Source: a virus. From it: a stretch of 63,403 nt of DNA. The translations under genes and the position numbers were made by a program. The DNA is taken from the IMG/VR virus record IMGVR_UViG_3300037882_001548, positions 1 to 63,403 of that record. One strand, written 5' to 3'. Below, piece by piece: positions 19,720 to 31,469 of the stretch. Within the stretch, counting starts at the first letter, position 1. Every line of letters begins with the position of its first letter. The notes beneath the pieces are model-generated. The model worked only from the letters and a program-made list of their open reading frames with translations. It ran no database searches and had not been told where the DNA came from.

Positions 19720-20523
19720 ATGAAAATATCAACAGCTTTAGATAAATTAAAAACATATTACGAAAAACGTAAAATAGGTATTGATTGTAAAGAATCAAAA
19801 GATAATACTAAAGAGCTGGTATTACAAAATTGATTGAATACAATTGACTGCGAAATAGAAGAATGTATAGAATGTAAATTTAATAAAGTAATTGATGTAA
19901 ACTGTACACCTACAATTAAACCATGTTTATTTACATTACCCAATATAACAATATCTCATAATTCATTTACCAACAAAGTGCATGTTAAATTCAATATTAT
20001 TACAACACTATCAGAAATACCGAAAGATGATAAAATAGAATTATTATTTATAGTAAATGGTTCTATTGTAAGCACTGATATTGTCAATCTAAGCGTAGAT
20101 AAATATTATTCTATGTCAGCTACTGATTACATAAATAAAACTATCCAAATAGCTATTAAATCTAATAATTGTTATAGTATTTCTACTCCTACTAAATTAG
20201 GTATAAAAACAATTCAATTAGGTACTTTCAATAATTGTTTTTTATATACAAACGAAGCTTTAATAACAGCACCTTTAATATTAACAAATGTAAATTTAAA
20301 TCAAATATTTATAAGTAATATAAACTTATTTGTAGACGGTATTCAAAATACAAATTATACAGTAGTTATAAATTCTTTAGGTACGTTAGTTATTACTTAT
20401 CCAAGTTTATCAGCTAATCAAGTAATAACAGGTTTCATAGAGTTTCAGCAATACGGAGATACTGTACCATTTTCACATATAGATTTTACAACCAATCAAA
20501 CAGATAATTTATACTGTTCTTAA
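19720..20523 (+). CDS. Beta-rich virion-type protein with N-terminal Cys cluster
   Basis: 267 residues from ATG 19720, with TGA at 19831 read as Trp. The N-terminal 40 residues are helical. A Cys-rich stretch (C-x-x-x-x-C-x-x-C, then two more) covers about 40-70, and the remainder is beta-strand-rich with a fibre-like feel (repeated Asn/Ile/Thr). It starts one base after the preceding stop. Function unknown; it may form a complex with the Cys-rich protein before it. Confidence 0.5.
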
Positions 20524-20546
20524 CAATAAATCAAACACTTTTATAC

Positions 20547-21557
20547 ATGCTCACTTATTTCATATTAACATTGATAATTCTGGTAATATTGACATTACTT
20601 TTTTATTTCATTATATTGAACCCTGTTCCTACTATTGCAACTAAGCATCCAGAAAGCGACACAATAAACAAACAAAATAACAAATTCATTGATACGGTAA
20701 GTAATACAGAAGCTAATGTAATACGTCAAAATATGAAAACAGGTAAGCAAACTAAATACTGCTTAGCTTTCGGTTTGAATAAAATAAACCCTGATGTATA
20801 TAATGGAAGTAATGGATTATTATATGGTGCTGTAAATGATGCTAAACATATAACTGATTACTTAAAGAAAGAAAAAGAATTTGATGTCGTTAAGTTATTT
20901 ACAAATGAAGAAGCTTCAATACAGTCTTTTATAAATGCTTGAAAGTCAATTACAAATAACTTAAAAAAAGATGACGTGTTTGTATTATATATGTCCAGAC
21001 ATGGCATCATGCTTCCAAATAATACAATGGATGATGATAAAGAAAAATCAGGTAAAGATCAAGCAGCCGTAATGTATGATGGTTGTATATTAGATGATTG
21101 TATCGGTAGATTAATTCAATCTTTACCAGAAATTACATTTATATACATCAATGATTCTTGTCATTCTGAAACACAATATAAACTATTACCTGATTTAATT
21201 GATGGTAAATTAACAATCAGTAAATCATTAAGTAAAGATTATGTACCGAGTAAAAATAATATACTTGATATAGTTCAATTAGAATCTTTGTTTACAAAAC
21301 AAGATTATAAACAAAGATGTACTGTTATATCACTTGCATCATCTTTAGATACACAACCATCACTGGATGTTCAATTGAATGGTGTAGCACAAGGATTATT
21401 TACTGGCACATTACTTAAAATACTTAGAGACAATCCTACTATAAGAGTTAAAGATATTCAAGCTCAACTCAGAAAACAAATAGGTTATCAACAAACACCT
21501 GTTGTTCAAATAGAAGGCTTAAATACTAAAAAAGTAAGTTCTTTAAAGCTATTTTAA
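20547..21557 (+). CDS. Membrane-anchored caspase-like cysteine protease (peptidase C14 / metacaspase type)
   Basis: 336 residues, with TGA at 20940 read as Trp. Residues 3-28 form one strong transmembrane helix. From ~70 the protein follows the caspase/metacaspase p20 order: a strand with FGLN, an L-x-x-A-V-N-D-A helix, then a strand ending in SRHG (His152, candidate catalytic His; SGHG is usual) and a second strand ending in NDSCHS (Cys205, candidate nucleophile; DCCHSG is usual). The small-subunit region with an LASS strand follows. Caspase-like enzymes cut after Arg, Lys or Asp. It sits in the lysis region, two genes before the endolysin. Possible roles are controlling lysis, processing virion proteins, or acting on host defence; none is shown. 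The fold call is fairly strong, the activity is inferred. Confidence 0.8.
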
Positions 21558-21579
21558 TATTAAATAAACAATAACTAAA

Positions 21580-21589
21580 TAAACTAAAT
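21580..21589 (+). promoter_or_regulatory. TAAACTAAAT motif
   Basis: Second exact copy of the decamer, 22 bases before the ATG at 21611 and directly after a near-copy (TAACTAAAT at 21572-21580). It would drive or support the 21611-22713 pair. Confidence 0.35.
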
Positions 21590-21610
21590 TAAAAATAATT
21601 ACATACACAC

Positions 21611-22081
21611 ATGGGAAAATTACTATTAAGTGTATTACCACTTAAAACAATATTAAACTTTATCTTTAATACAGAACAATTTCAAAATGCCATCATATAT
21701 TTATTTATGAAACCTTTTGAAAAAGTAAAAGATAAAAATCCAGCTTTATATAAAGCGTTAAATGATTATGTTATAGCATTCGCTAAAATACCATCTATTC
21801 AAACAGACGATAATCCAGACAACGTTTCACAATATATTGATTTATTTAAATTATCACAAGTAGAATCATTAAATAAAAATTTACAAGATTCTAACTCTAT
21901 GTTAACAAAAGCGATGAATGCGACGGTAGAAACTAAAAAAGGATTAATGTTAGACTTAGGTATGATTACACCAGCTAAACAAGAAACATCAACTGCTGTC
22001 AATATTGAAAGCTTAAAAAAATATAGTGCGCCAATTAAATCAGTTACACCATTAACAGGTGGTTCTAAACGTAAAAAATAA
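21611..22081 (+). CDS. Small protein of unknown function between caspase-like protease and endolysin
   Basis: 156 residues. The N-terminal ~35 residues are hydrophobic with two short amphipathic or membrane-leaning stretches; the centre is helical and the C-terminus ends in a basic Gly-Gly-Ser-Lys-Arg-Lys tail. The stop overlaps the endolysin start (TAATG at 22079-22083), so the two are translated together. Position suggests a holin or lysis regulator, but the hydrophobic part is weak for a holin. It could also be a minor virion protein. Confidence 0.5.
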   Translation: MGKLLLSVLPLKTILNFIFNTEQFQNAIIYLFMKPFEKVKDKNPALYKALNDYVIAFAKIPSIQTDDNPDNVSQYIDLFKLSQVESLNKNLQDSNSMLTKAMNATVETKKGLMLDLGMITPAKQETSTAVNIESLKKYSAPIKSVTPLTGGSKRKK

Positions 22082-22713
22082 TGGATATTAATTACACAAA
22101 AAAAGTAATATCATCAGCCAAAGCATTATGTCGATTAAAACCTAAATCATTAGACAAGCAATTTAAAGCTGACGAATTTCATACCAAAGGATTAGAGGAT
22201 ATTTTTGCAACAGCATTATCTTATGTAGGTCAACAAGAAATACCAGGTAATCAAGGATTTAAGAATCCTAAGTTTGAAGACGAAATGACAAATGTAGGTT
22301 GGTTAAAAGGAGAAGCATGGTGTGCTACATTTGCTAAGTTGGTATTTAAAAAAGCTTATGCTGATAAACCTACAACACAATTAGAACTTGAAAGATTGTT
22401 TTCTAAATCAGCTACTCAAACATATTCTAATTTTGATAAGTCAGATTGGAAAACACAAAATCCAGATGGCACACCTATTAAAAAACCAGTTAAAGGTGCG
22501 TTAGCTGTATGGCGACACGGAGATTCTTGGGCAGGTCATATCGGTATTGTTATTGAAGTTAATTTAAAACAAGGTTATTTTAAAACAATAGAGGGTAATA
22601 CAAATGCGTTTGGTTCAAGAGAAGGTATTCAAGTGGCTGTTAAAGAACGAAAGATGTCACAGCCTTATTCAGATAAAGGATTAAATTTAATTGGTTTTGT
22701 TTATCCTAAATAA
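22081..22713 (+). CDS. Endolysin: CHAP/NlpC-type peptidoglycan amidase
   Basis: 210 residues. Candidate catalytic residues are Cys81 in WCATFAKLVF, His153 in GHIGIV and a polar partner in EGNTN (171-175), the order and spacing of CHAP/NlpC-P60 cysteine amidases that cut peptide stems or bridges of peptidoglycan. The ~45-residue N-terminus is basic, and I see no signal peptide or binding repeat. Translation is coupled to the gene before it. A terminator follows. Such a protein could alternatively be a virion-borne wall hydrolase used on entry. Confidence 0.75.
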   Translation: MDINYTKKVISSAKALCRLKPKSLDKQFKADEFHTKGLEDIFATALSYVGQQEIPGNQGFKNPKFEDEMTNVGWLKGEAWCATFAKLVFKKAYADKPTTQLELERLFSKSATQTYSNFDKSDWKTQNPDGTPIKKPVKGALAVWRHGDSWAGHIGIVIEVNLKQGYFKTIEGNTNAFGSREGIQVAVKERKMSQPYSDKGLNLIGFVYPK

Positions 22714-22745
22714 AATTTAGTTTAGTTTTAGTTCAATTAGTAGAT

Positions 22746-22790
22746 AGGGTTGTCGTGGTGTATATCTCACGCAACCCTTTTCTATTTTAT
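22746..22790 (+). terminator. Rho-independent terminator after the endolysin
   Basis: AGGGTTG plus CGTG pairs with CACG plus CAACCCT (22768-22778), with one bulged T, followed by TTTCTATTTTATT. It closes the lysis unit. Confidence 0.75.
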
Positions 22791-22839
22791 TAAATGTGTA
22801 AATTAATAATAGAATATATTAAACAAAAAATTAATTAAA

Positions 22840-23526
22840 ATGACTAATCTTAGAAAACATACGGATGCACTTAAAATAATCATAGGTCGGTCCAGACCAT
22901 CAGATGATTTTCCTTATTCATCATCTTTTTTATCACATCTTATATACAGTATAGGTAGTAAAGTAATGAAAGATAAAATGGATAAAGAAGGTATGTTATC
23001 AGAATTTAATTATACTTCTTTTTGTATAGACTTAATTGATTCAACATTTGCACAGTGTGCGTGTGTAGAACAAAAAGGATGTACAGTTAAGCGTAGTTCT
23101 ATTAAATTACCCAATGTATTATCACCACAATCATCAAGTGTTAAAGTGTTAAATTTTAATGGCGAGACAATAGATTCCATTAATCCTGATTTATATAAAT
23201 ATTCTAAATACAGTGAAGATAAATATACAGGTTGATTAATACATGATGATTATTTATTTATCATTGGTGATACTGATATAGAACATGTTATATTTAAAGC
23301 TATCATAACTGACTTAACAGCTCTTGAATCACTCAATACATGTAATAATGAGGGTAATAATAAAGGTATCTGTATGATGCTTGAAAACGGCTTTAAAATA
23401 GACGATGATTTAATTGAAGAAGTATACAAAAGAGTTTTACGCTTATTGGGTTATAATTTCAATACTAATTTTGCGAAAGATACCAAATCAGATAATTATG
23501 ATAACACGACCCATTCCAATATATAA
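22840..23526 (+). CDS. Probable tail ring/adaptor protein
   Basis: 228 residues with TGA at 23233 read as Trp. It is a compact mixed protein with no catalytic motif. It is the first of three similar-sized genes directly before the muzzle-type gene, matching the ring-protein genes of crAss-like phages that build the barrel between portal and tail tip. It overlaps the following gene by 29 bases. Confidence 0.55.
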
Positions 23527-24118
23527 ACCAATTTATAAAAGTTTAAAACATCGTTTTTTTAAAACATTACCTTTTAGATTTGACTTTCATAATTCTAATA
23601 CATGAAGTATGATATGAAGTTACAGTGATATTTGAACATTATACGCATTGGATAAAATGTACACTAAGCAAGAAATTAAATTTGATAAAAAAGAATTTGA
23701 TGGATTTACATCATACTTTCACAATTATATATTAGCCAAATCAGTTGAAACAGGAAGAGTTTATCAAATGCCTTATGATGCAGGTTACATAGCTACACTA
23801 ACTTACGCATCAGTAGATACAAAGAACTTTAATTTCTTAGATTTAATGGATACTGAAAAAGCGACAGAGTATAAAAAATTACTAATGCTTTCTAATAGAG
23901 TACCTCGTATAAGTTATTTAAGAGTTAAAAATATAGCTAAAGAATACAATTTAGATAAATCAGATTATTTTAGTATGGATTATCTTAAAACAGAGAACAT
24001 GAAAACATTTAGAAGAACTGTAGACATAGATAATTTCAATGTATTTCAAACATACTTACAAAAAAAACATTTACCTAAACTGGTGTATGTACCTAAATCA
24101 ATTAAAACAAAAGCTTAA
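23498..24118 (+). CDS. Probable tail ring/adaptor protein
   Basis: 206 residues from ATG 23498, with TGA at 23603 and nearby (three more within 40 bases) read as Trp. The Trp-rich stretch around residues 36-47 is only seen with the recoded table. The N-terminus is basic and Pro-rich. The start overlaps the upstream gene by 29 bases and the stop overlaps the next start (TAATG at 24116-24120). No domain recognised; role from position. Confidence 0.55.
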
Positions 24119-24927
24119 TGAAAACAAATTATGTACCCATACAGTCAGTGCTTTTAGATTTATCTTTAATGGTTGATTCATCTCAATGAAATGAATATGC
24201 TGTAAAAAATTGAATACTTAAAGCACTACGTAAAACAAACACCAATGCTGTATTAGAACAAGTTCAGTGCATCATGAGTATAGAACAACATAAGGGAGAA
24301 CTACCAAAAGATTACAAATACATCAATCAATTATTCTATATAAACCCTTTTAAAATAGGTTTAACTAAAACAGTAGAAGAACAAATTAAACGTTGCTTAA
24401 ACAGTCAAAAAATACCGTCTACGCTGCTTGCTAATATTAAAAAGAAAAATGCATTAGAACCGATGCGATTAAGTATTAGTAATAGTTTCGGTTATGATAA
24501 TGTAAATTGCTGTGAATATGATTATAAGATAAATACAGATGGTGTATTAGATACAACACTTAAAGATGGTTACGTATTAATTTCTTATTTACGTTATCCT
24601 AAATCTAATGTAGGTGATGTATTAATTCCAGACAATGAAGATTTAAAAGAAGCACTGTATCATTACTGTATGTATAAACTATTGGAATCTAAAATAGGTT
24701 TAATTGGCAGCACAGATTATAATAAAATTAGATTTATGCGTGAAGAACGTAATTTTCATTTATCTCAATTTCAAGTATTGAAAACAAAAGCAGCCGGCGA
24801 TTTAAATATGCCTGATGAACAAGAATATGAAAACATTATGCAAAATCAAAATAGATTAATACCTATTCAAAATATGAGTAGTTCAGGTTTTTCAAGATAT
24901 GGTCGACATATTCAAAGTAACATATAA
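24118..24927 (+). CDS. Probable tail ring/adaptor protein
   Basis: 269 residues with two early TGA codons (24187, 24211) read as Trp, in a helix NEYAVKNWILKALRKTNT typical in my memory of crAss-like connector proteins. It continues with a K-D-Y-K-Y-I-N-Q strand and an IPDNEDLKEALYHYCMYKLL helix, again the pattern of these ring proteins. The Ser/Gly-rich C-terminus probably reaches into a neighbour. Translation is coupled to the gene before it. Confidence 0.6.
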
Positions 24928-24943
24928 ATTCAACTAAATAAAT

Positions 24944-27900
24944 ATGAACAATTCAGAAAAAATATTAGGCAATAATGTATTTCAAAAAGGTATGAATACG
25001 GATAGCTCAATTGCGTTTAGTGATGATAGTGCTTATTATTATGCGCTTAACAGTGTACTTGAAACAAGTGAGGGTGATCAAGGTGCTATAAGCAACGAAA
25101 TAGGTAATTTGATATGCTGTGACTTAAAAAAAGATTATAAAATCATAGGTCATAAACTGATGACAGACGATACATTCTGTTTATTTTCTACAAATAATAT
25201 AAGTTCTGAAATAGGTATATTTGATAGTAAATTATGTAAGTATACTGTTGTTATAAATGATGTATGTTTAGACTTTAATAATTGTTTTCCTATATCCGCT
25301 TTATTTAGAATTAAAAATGGTTGTGATAGAATTATATATTTCACAGACAATAGAAACGTATATCGCTCAATTAATTTAGATGATATCAAATCTTATTATG
25401 ATGGATCTAATTTAATATGCTCTCGATTAAATTTTTCACCCGATGTTAAATGCGGTAATATTGAAGTATCTGAAATAAAAGAATCAGGTGGTGAATTATT
25501 ATTAGGCAGTTATCAATTTTTTATAAGATATTTAGATGCTGATTTAAACAGTACTAATTGATTATACAGCACACAACCTGTATCTATTATAAAAGATTCA
25601 TCAGACTTATTATACAGTGAAATAAGCGGAGGTAAAAATTTAATTGATAGTACAAACCAAATCGGTGTATATACGCCTACAAGTAAAGCAATTACTCTTA
25701 AAGTCAATAATTTAGATACATCTTTTGTATATTATCAATATGCTATCATAGAAAAAACACAAGGTATTAATACAATATCAAATGTAAAACTATCTAACTA
25801 TATTCCTATAACACAATCTACTTATACGTACACAGGTACAAATACAACAGGTAATATAAGCATAGATGATATAATTATAGACAGTTCAGTAATTGAAAAA
25901 GTTAAAACACATGTTCAATCAGACAATAGGCTTTTTTTAGGTAATCTAAGAGATTTAAAGACATATGATTGAATTAAAGTACAACAAGCAGCATTGGATA
26001 TTAAAGTGTCTTGAAAGTCAAATAAAGTAGCTAAAGAAGCTAAAACAAAAGGCGACCCTAAGATGAGTATTACTTATGATAACAAATCATACATGCGAGA
26101 TGAAATATACGCATTTGCTATACGAGGTCGTTTTGCAAATACAAAGACAACACCTTGTTTTCATATTCCAGGTAGACCTTCTATTCAATCATCAAACTCT
26201 AATTATAACAATTGAGTTAATTTAGGTAATTTAAATAACATATATAATTTAACTAATACTGTTACAGCAACTAATGCTTTAGATTATCAAGTAGCTGGAT
26301 TAAGAGAAGTTGTATTATCAGTGTCACAAAATGATTGAGATAAAGTTATCATAAATAGTACAACAAATAGAACTATACCAAATCAATTTAATTTATCTAC
26401 TTATATAGATAATATAAAAGCGTTATCAATAAATACAAGTGAACCAAGATGGAAAATATTTAATACGGGTATTGTTACGGATGTAGATAATACAAATGGT
26501 ATTTATAAAGGTCAGTTGGCTTATTATGAATCATCTGAATTATATCCAGATGTACAAGACTGTGATGGTCAAAAATTATATGGTGCGCTTACAGGAACGC
26601 CTATCAGACATCATAAAATAATTGATGGTAATAGTTTTCCGCATATGACAAGAGATTATGATAAAGGTCATATATTACCTATATCATTAGAATTTAATAT
26701 ACAGTCATTCATAACAAACCTAACAACCACATATCCTGATTTAGTATCTGATATTATATGTTGGGAAATAGTACAAGCAGAAAGAACTGAGGATAATAAA
26801 ACTATTTTAGATAAAGGCATAACTACATTTAGAGAAGCTTCTCAATATTATTATGGCTCTACTTTAGATAAAAGAAGTTTTATACAAAGTAGCAATGAAA
26901 CAATTCATGGTGCTAATAATTCAACACTACTTAATACAGATACTGTTAGATTTTATTCACCTAAAACACTTTTAAAAAAGAACCTTAATCCAAGTTATTA
27001 TAAAGTAGAAAACGCATCACTTTTTCAAAATTGAATGCCTATGGATTGGGATTTTGATTATGTTAATACACCATCTTTAACAGATAGAGTTGGTTTTTAT
27101 AAGTATGCACAATCGACTAAAGAACCTTATGATAATATATCGCATTTATGGTCAGATTATTTAGATGGCATACCCATAGCCAAAGACCCTAATGCAACAA
27201 ATAACCGTATTGTATTTCCTTCTAATATCAAAATAGATGCTACAACATATATAGACAGTGTAAGTAAATATGAACCATATGCTTTTACACAAGCCAGCTT
27301 AGGAGATTTAACAAGTGGTCAAGTACGTAATTATAATTATTCACCACACTGTTTTCAAATCAAAGGTAGGTTCAGAGATTTGTTTGGTATCAACGGTACA
27401 AATACACAAATAGACAAACCGATGATTACGTACGGTGCATTGAAGAAAAACATAGAACCGTATAATGAATTAACAAGTATTACATATTTTGATGTAGCGC
27501 AAACTAAAACAGGCAATACAATTGAAGTACGTGGAGGTGATACTTTTATTACACCAATGGTTGTTGAATTAGCTAATAGAGGTGCTGGATGAAAAGGTGC
27601 TCCTGGAGAATGAAATCAAAACTTTCCAGCTAATACTGATGAAAATTATAGAAATCATCATCAATTTATATTCACGTATGTAGAAAGTGATATTAATTTT
27701 GGATTAAGAAGTAATTCTAATAAGAATCCGTTGTTTGATGATGAAACGAAAGACTTTGATGACTATACTGATGGTAGATATTTTTCACATTTATGACCGT
27801 ATTTAAAAACAATCAATGATACGCATCCAGTAGGTAATGTAAATTATACTAATATTATAGTACCTGCTATGACTAAGTATTTTTTATTTCAAAAGAAGAT

Positions 27901-29461
27901 TAGTCTTATAGATAATCAACAGCAGTTAATCAATCAGTTTATAGATTATAATCAAGATTATTCTAATCATGGTTATAGTAAACCTTATTATAGCTTACCA
28001 TTTAATTTTGATTATTGTAAAGATTGTCAAAATACTTATCCTAATAGAATAGTATACTCAGAAAAGAGTTTTCAAGAACTGCGTAAAGATAGTTATAAAA
28101 ATATTAAACCTAATAATTACGCAGACTTAAATGCTGCATTAGGTGAATTAAATCATTTGTTTTTAGACAAAGATAAATTGTATGCCTTGACAGATAAATC
28201 ATTGGTATTTATACCTATTAAAGCACAAACAATTAAGACAAATGATGCGTTGGTATATTTAGGTACAGGCGATATCACATCTATACCACAACAAGCTATA
28301 ACAACAACAGAGTTTTCTTATAGCGGTACCAAAGATTATTTAACAGTTCAGAATACAGAGTTTGGTACAATATATTATAATAAAGATAATAGAACTTTAT
28401 TTATGTTGTCCGATGGACTTAAAGAATTAACGATGAAAGGTATGCGTAGATTCTTTAAAAAACATGGTGGATTAAATATCAATAAAGATATGATTGATAT
28501 TTACATGAGAGAATATCCTTTTAGCGATAAATATTATTACCAAGATGGTATAGGTTTTACATCGGGTTATGACCCGTTGAATAAAAGATATTTGTTAACT
28601 AAAATAGATTATAGATTAACTAATTTGGCTAAAACTAAAATAGCTGATGGTTTATTAGAATTTGATTTTGTTACTAAAAAATGAATGTATGTTGACGACA
28701 TTAATAATCCAATATCTATTTCAATTGAAATGCGTTACTGACCAGATTTATTTAAAAATATAAGCTGAACAGTAAGCTATGATTTAATCAGAGATTGTTT
28801 TGCGTCGTTTCATTCTTACATACCTGAATATTATTTAACCAACAATAATACTTTTTTTACTTCTAAGAGTATATCAGCAAACAAAGGTGATACAAGTATA
28901 TGGAGACATAATGTAGGCTTATATCAAACATATTATGGTAATAAATTTAAACACGTATTATGGTTTAATATGAATGAGTCTGGTTTTCAAGTTAAAGTAT
29001 TTGAAAGTATTCGATTATTTACTAAAACATGATTGCCTGTAAATAATACATTTAATAGAATAGAGAATAAAACGTTTAATTCTGTTATCGCATTTAATTC
29101 TAAGCAATCAACTGGTCTTCATTTAATTAATGTGGTTAAACCAAATAACGGATTTAATTTACCAACTACACTAAATACCAATATCCAATGTAGTTATATT
29201 GAAAATGCTTTTTATTTTTCTAACTTACGAGATTATGCGACCAAAGCAGGCAATGATGATAATCCAGTAAATCTATTATGAGATGATGATTATTTCTTTG
29301 GTGAAGAAAATTTATTGAATACCAACTTTAATAAATCACCATTTGAATTAGAACGTATGCGAGACCAATATTTATCGGTCAGATTAGAATCACTGCATTC
29401 AGAAAATTATAAACATTCAACAGATTTAATATCTACTAAAAATAACATATCTTTTAGATAA
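24944..29461 (+). CDS. Tail muzzle/stabilisation-type protein (~1,500 aa)
   Basis: 1,505 residues as a single frame once 14 in-frame TGA codons are read as Trp; without recoding it falls into seven or more pieces. Size, beta-rich repetitive sequence and place (after three ring-type genes, before cargo genes) match the crAss-like tail muzzle, the long protein that encloses the tail end and guides ejection. Early residues contain the pattern NNVFQKGMNTD, which I associate with these stabilisation proteins. No catalytic motif is visible. TGA clearly outnumbers TGG for Trp. The leader holds a near-copy (AACTAAAT) of the intergenic decamer. Confidence 0.7.
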
Positions 29462-29462
29462 C

Positions 29463-31469
29463 ATGAAAAAGAACACAAAAAAAACAATAAATAAAAATAT
29501 GTATGCTACTGGTGGACCATTAGATATGTTGAATAGCATAGCACCATTGACATCAGCTATTCCAGGTGTAGGTACAGCACTTAACGCATTTACATCAGGT
29601 ATTGGTGTAGTTAATTCAATTGCTGACTTGATTACACCACAAGCTAAGCAACCGACAAGTTATAAAAATACAGATGCGTTTGGATATGCTATGGGTGGAT
29701 TAATTGACCCACCCAATAAAGATAAAAATAAATCTTTACCATTTGCAGATGAGTTACTTAAACGAAGCTTAACAACAACTAATTTAACACGTAATGTAGC
29801 AGCAAAAGTAGGTGGTAAATTAATTACACCTGCCGTTACGGTAAATGAAGCTATTAAAGGTAATTATTTAAAATCTATGTTTAGTGCTGTTCCTTTTCTT
29901 ACAGACGGCTTAGACGCAGCTGTTCCTGGATGAGATTCTAAAGAAGCTAATGAACATATTGGTAAAAGTTTTAGTTCTTTTCCTGAACTAATGAAAACAG
30001 CATACAACGAAACTAAAAAAACTTTTGGATATGAAACAGGTGGTCAAATGAAGCAATTAAATTCTGGTGCTATGCAAGTTACAGGCGCACCAAATGAAAT
30101 AGATGGTAATCAAATTAACTATAAAGGGCAAGATATAAAATTAGATTATAATGAAGTCTTGGATACTGACAAAGATAGGGTTATATCGGATAAATACTTT
30201 AATCCGTACACAGGTAAAAAAATAAGTGAAGAAGTAAAAAGCGTAGAAAAAAAGATAGGCTTTTTAGAAAAAAATCGTACGAATGATGTCATTAGTAATC
30301 GTACTAAAGAGATGATGAATAAACAAGTAGATGGTCTATACAGCATACAAGAAATGGTAGCTAACGCAAGTGGTGACAGACAGCAATCACAACAACCCAT
30401 GCAACAACCAGAAGGCTATGCTTATGGTGGTGGCATACCTGATTTAAATATGATGGCTAATGCACTTAAAAAAGTACCTAAAGAAATAGGTGTACCGAAT
30501 GGTGACCCATATAATATGTTTAATATGGTGAATTCAAATGCTAAAATTTCACCTCAATTACCTTTAAGTTATTCTGCTCAAAACGTAAATAAAAGTAGAG
30601 CATACAGCTCTATTCCAAATACATATAATACCAACCCTGTTAATCCCAACGGTGAAACATTTGACTCTACTAATAATTTAGTTAATATGTTACCACAGCG
30701 TAATTTTAAAGTAGGTCAGGATACATTTAATATGAATACATCACCACAACAAGTTACAAGTCAAACACCTTCTCAATATACGGAAATTCCTAACTTAAAA
30801 GAAAATATACCATTTGTACCACCAAAAGTTAAAAAGCCAGGATTCTTATCAGATGGTGATAAAATATCAATGTATGGCGGCATAGCATCTATGATACCAA
30901 AAGCTATTGAAGCATTTGATAAAGTACAAGTAGAACCTTATCGCTTACAGAATACACCTATCACACAGCAACAACTTGACCCTACACAAGCATTATATAA
31001 TTCTAATAAGGAATATAGAGATATGCTTTATAATGTAAATGAAAACAGTGGTACAGTAGCTGGTGCTAACGCTATGCGACAAGCTGCGTTCTCATCTAAG
31101 TTAGGTGCTGACAATAATATTATCAGTGATTACAGTGAGAAAAATAAGGGTTTAATGACACAGTACGAAGAAAGACTTGCGCAGCGTCAAGGAGCTAATA
31201 ATCAAAGTATGAATCAAACAGATGATTTAAACTCACGCAATCGTGGTGTAGCACAGCAAATGCGTATGGGATTCTATAATGATATTGCAGGCATGGCTAA
31301 ATTCTTAGGTACAGCTAAAAATCAAAGACAGCGTGATGAAATGATGATTCGTTTACGTACTAAGTTATCACCAGAAATATGGGCTAATATGTTAAAGGAT
31401 GATCCTGAATTAGCCAGTCAATTAGGTGGATTAGGTGTAGTAGATAATAAAACTAAAACGACAAAATAA
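29463..31469 (+). CDS. Cargo-type internal virion protein with YxxGG motifs
   Basis: 668 residues with TGA at 29931 read as Trp. The pattern Y-x-x-G-G occurs four times, at about residues 14, 75, 190 and 319, each at the edge of a low-complexity or Ala/Gly-rich stretch. Residues ~23-60 are hydrophobic and small-residue-rich. The C-terminal half is Gln/Asn-rich and helical. Position after the muzzle and before the polymerase polyprotein fits a crAss-like cargo protein that is packed inside and ejected with the DNA. The repeated motif may be a processing or docking site. Confidence 0.55.
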
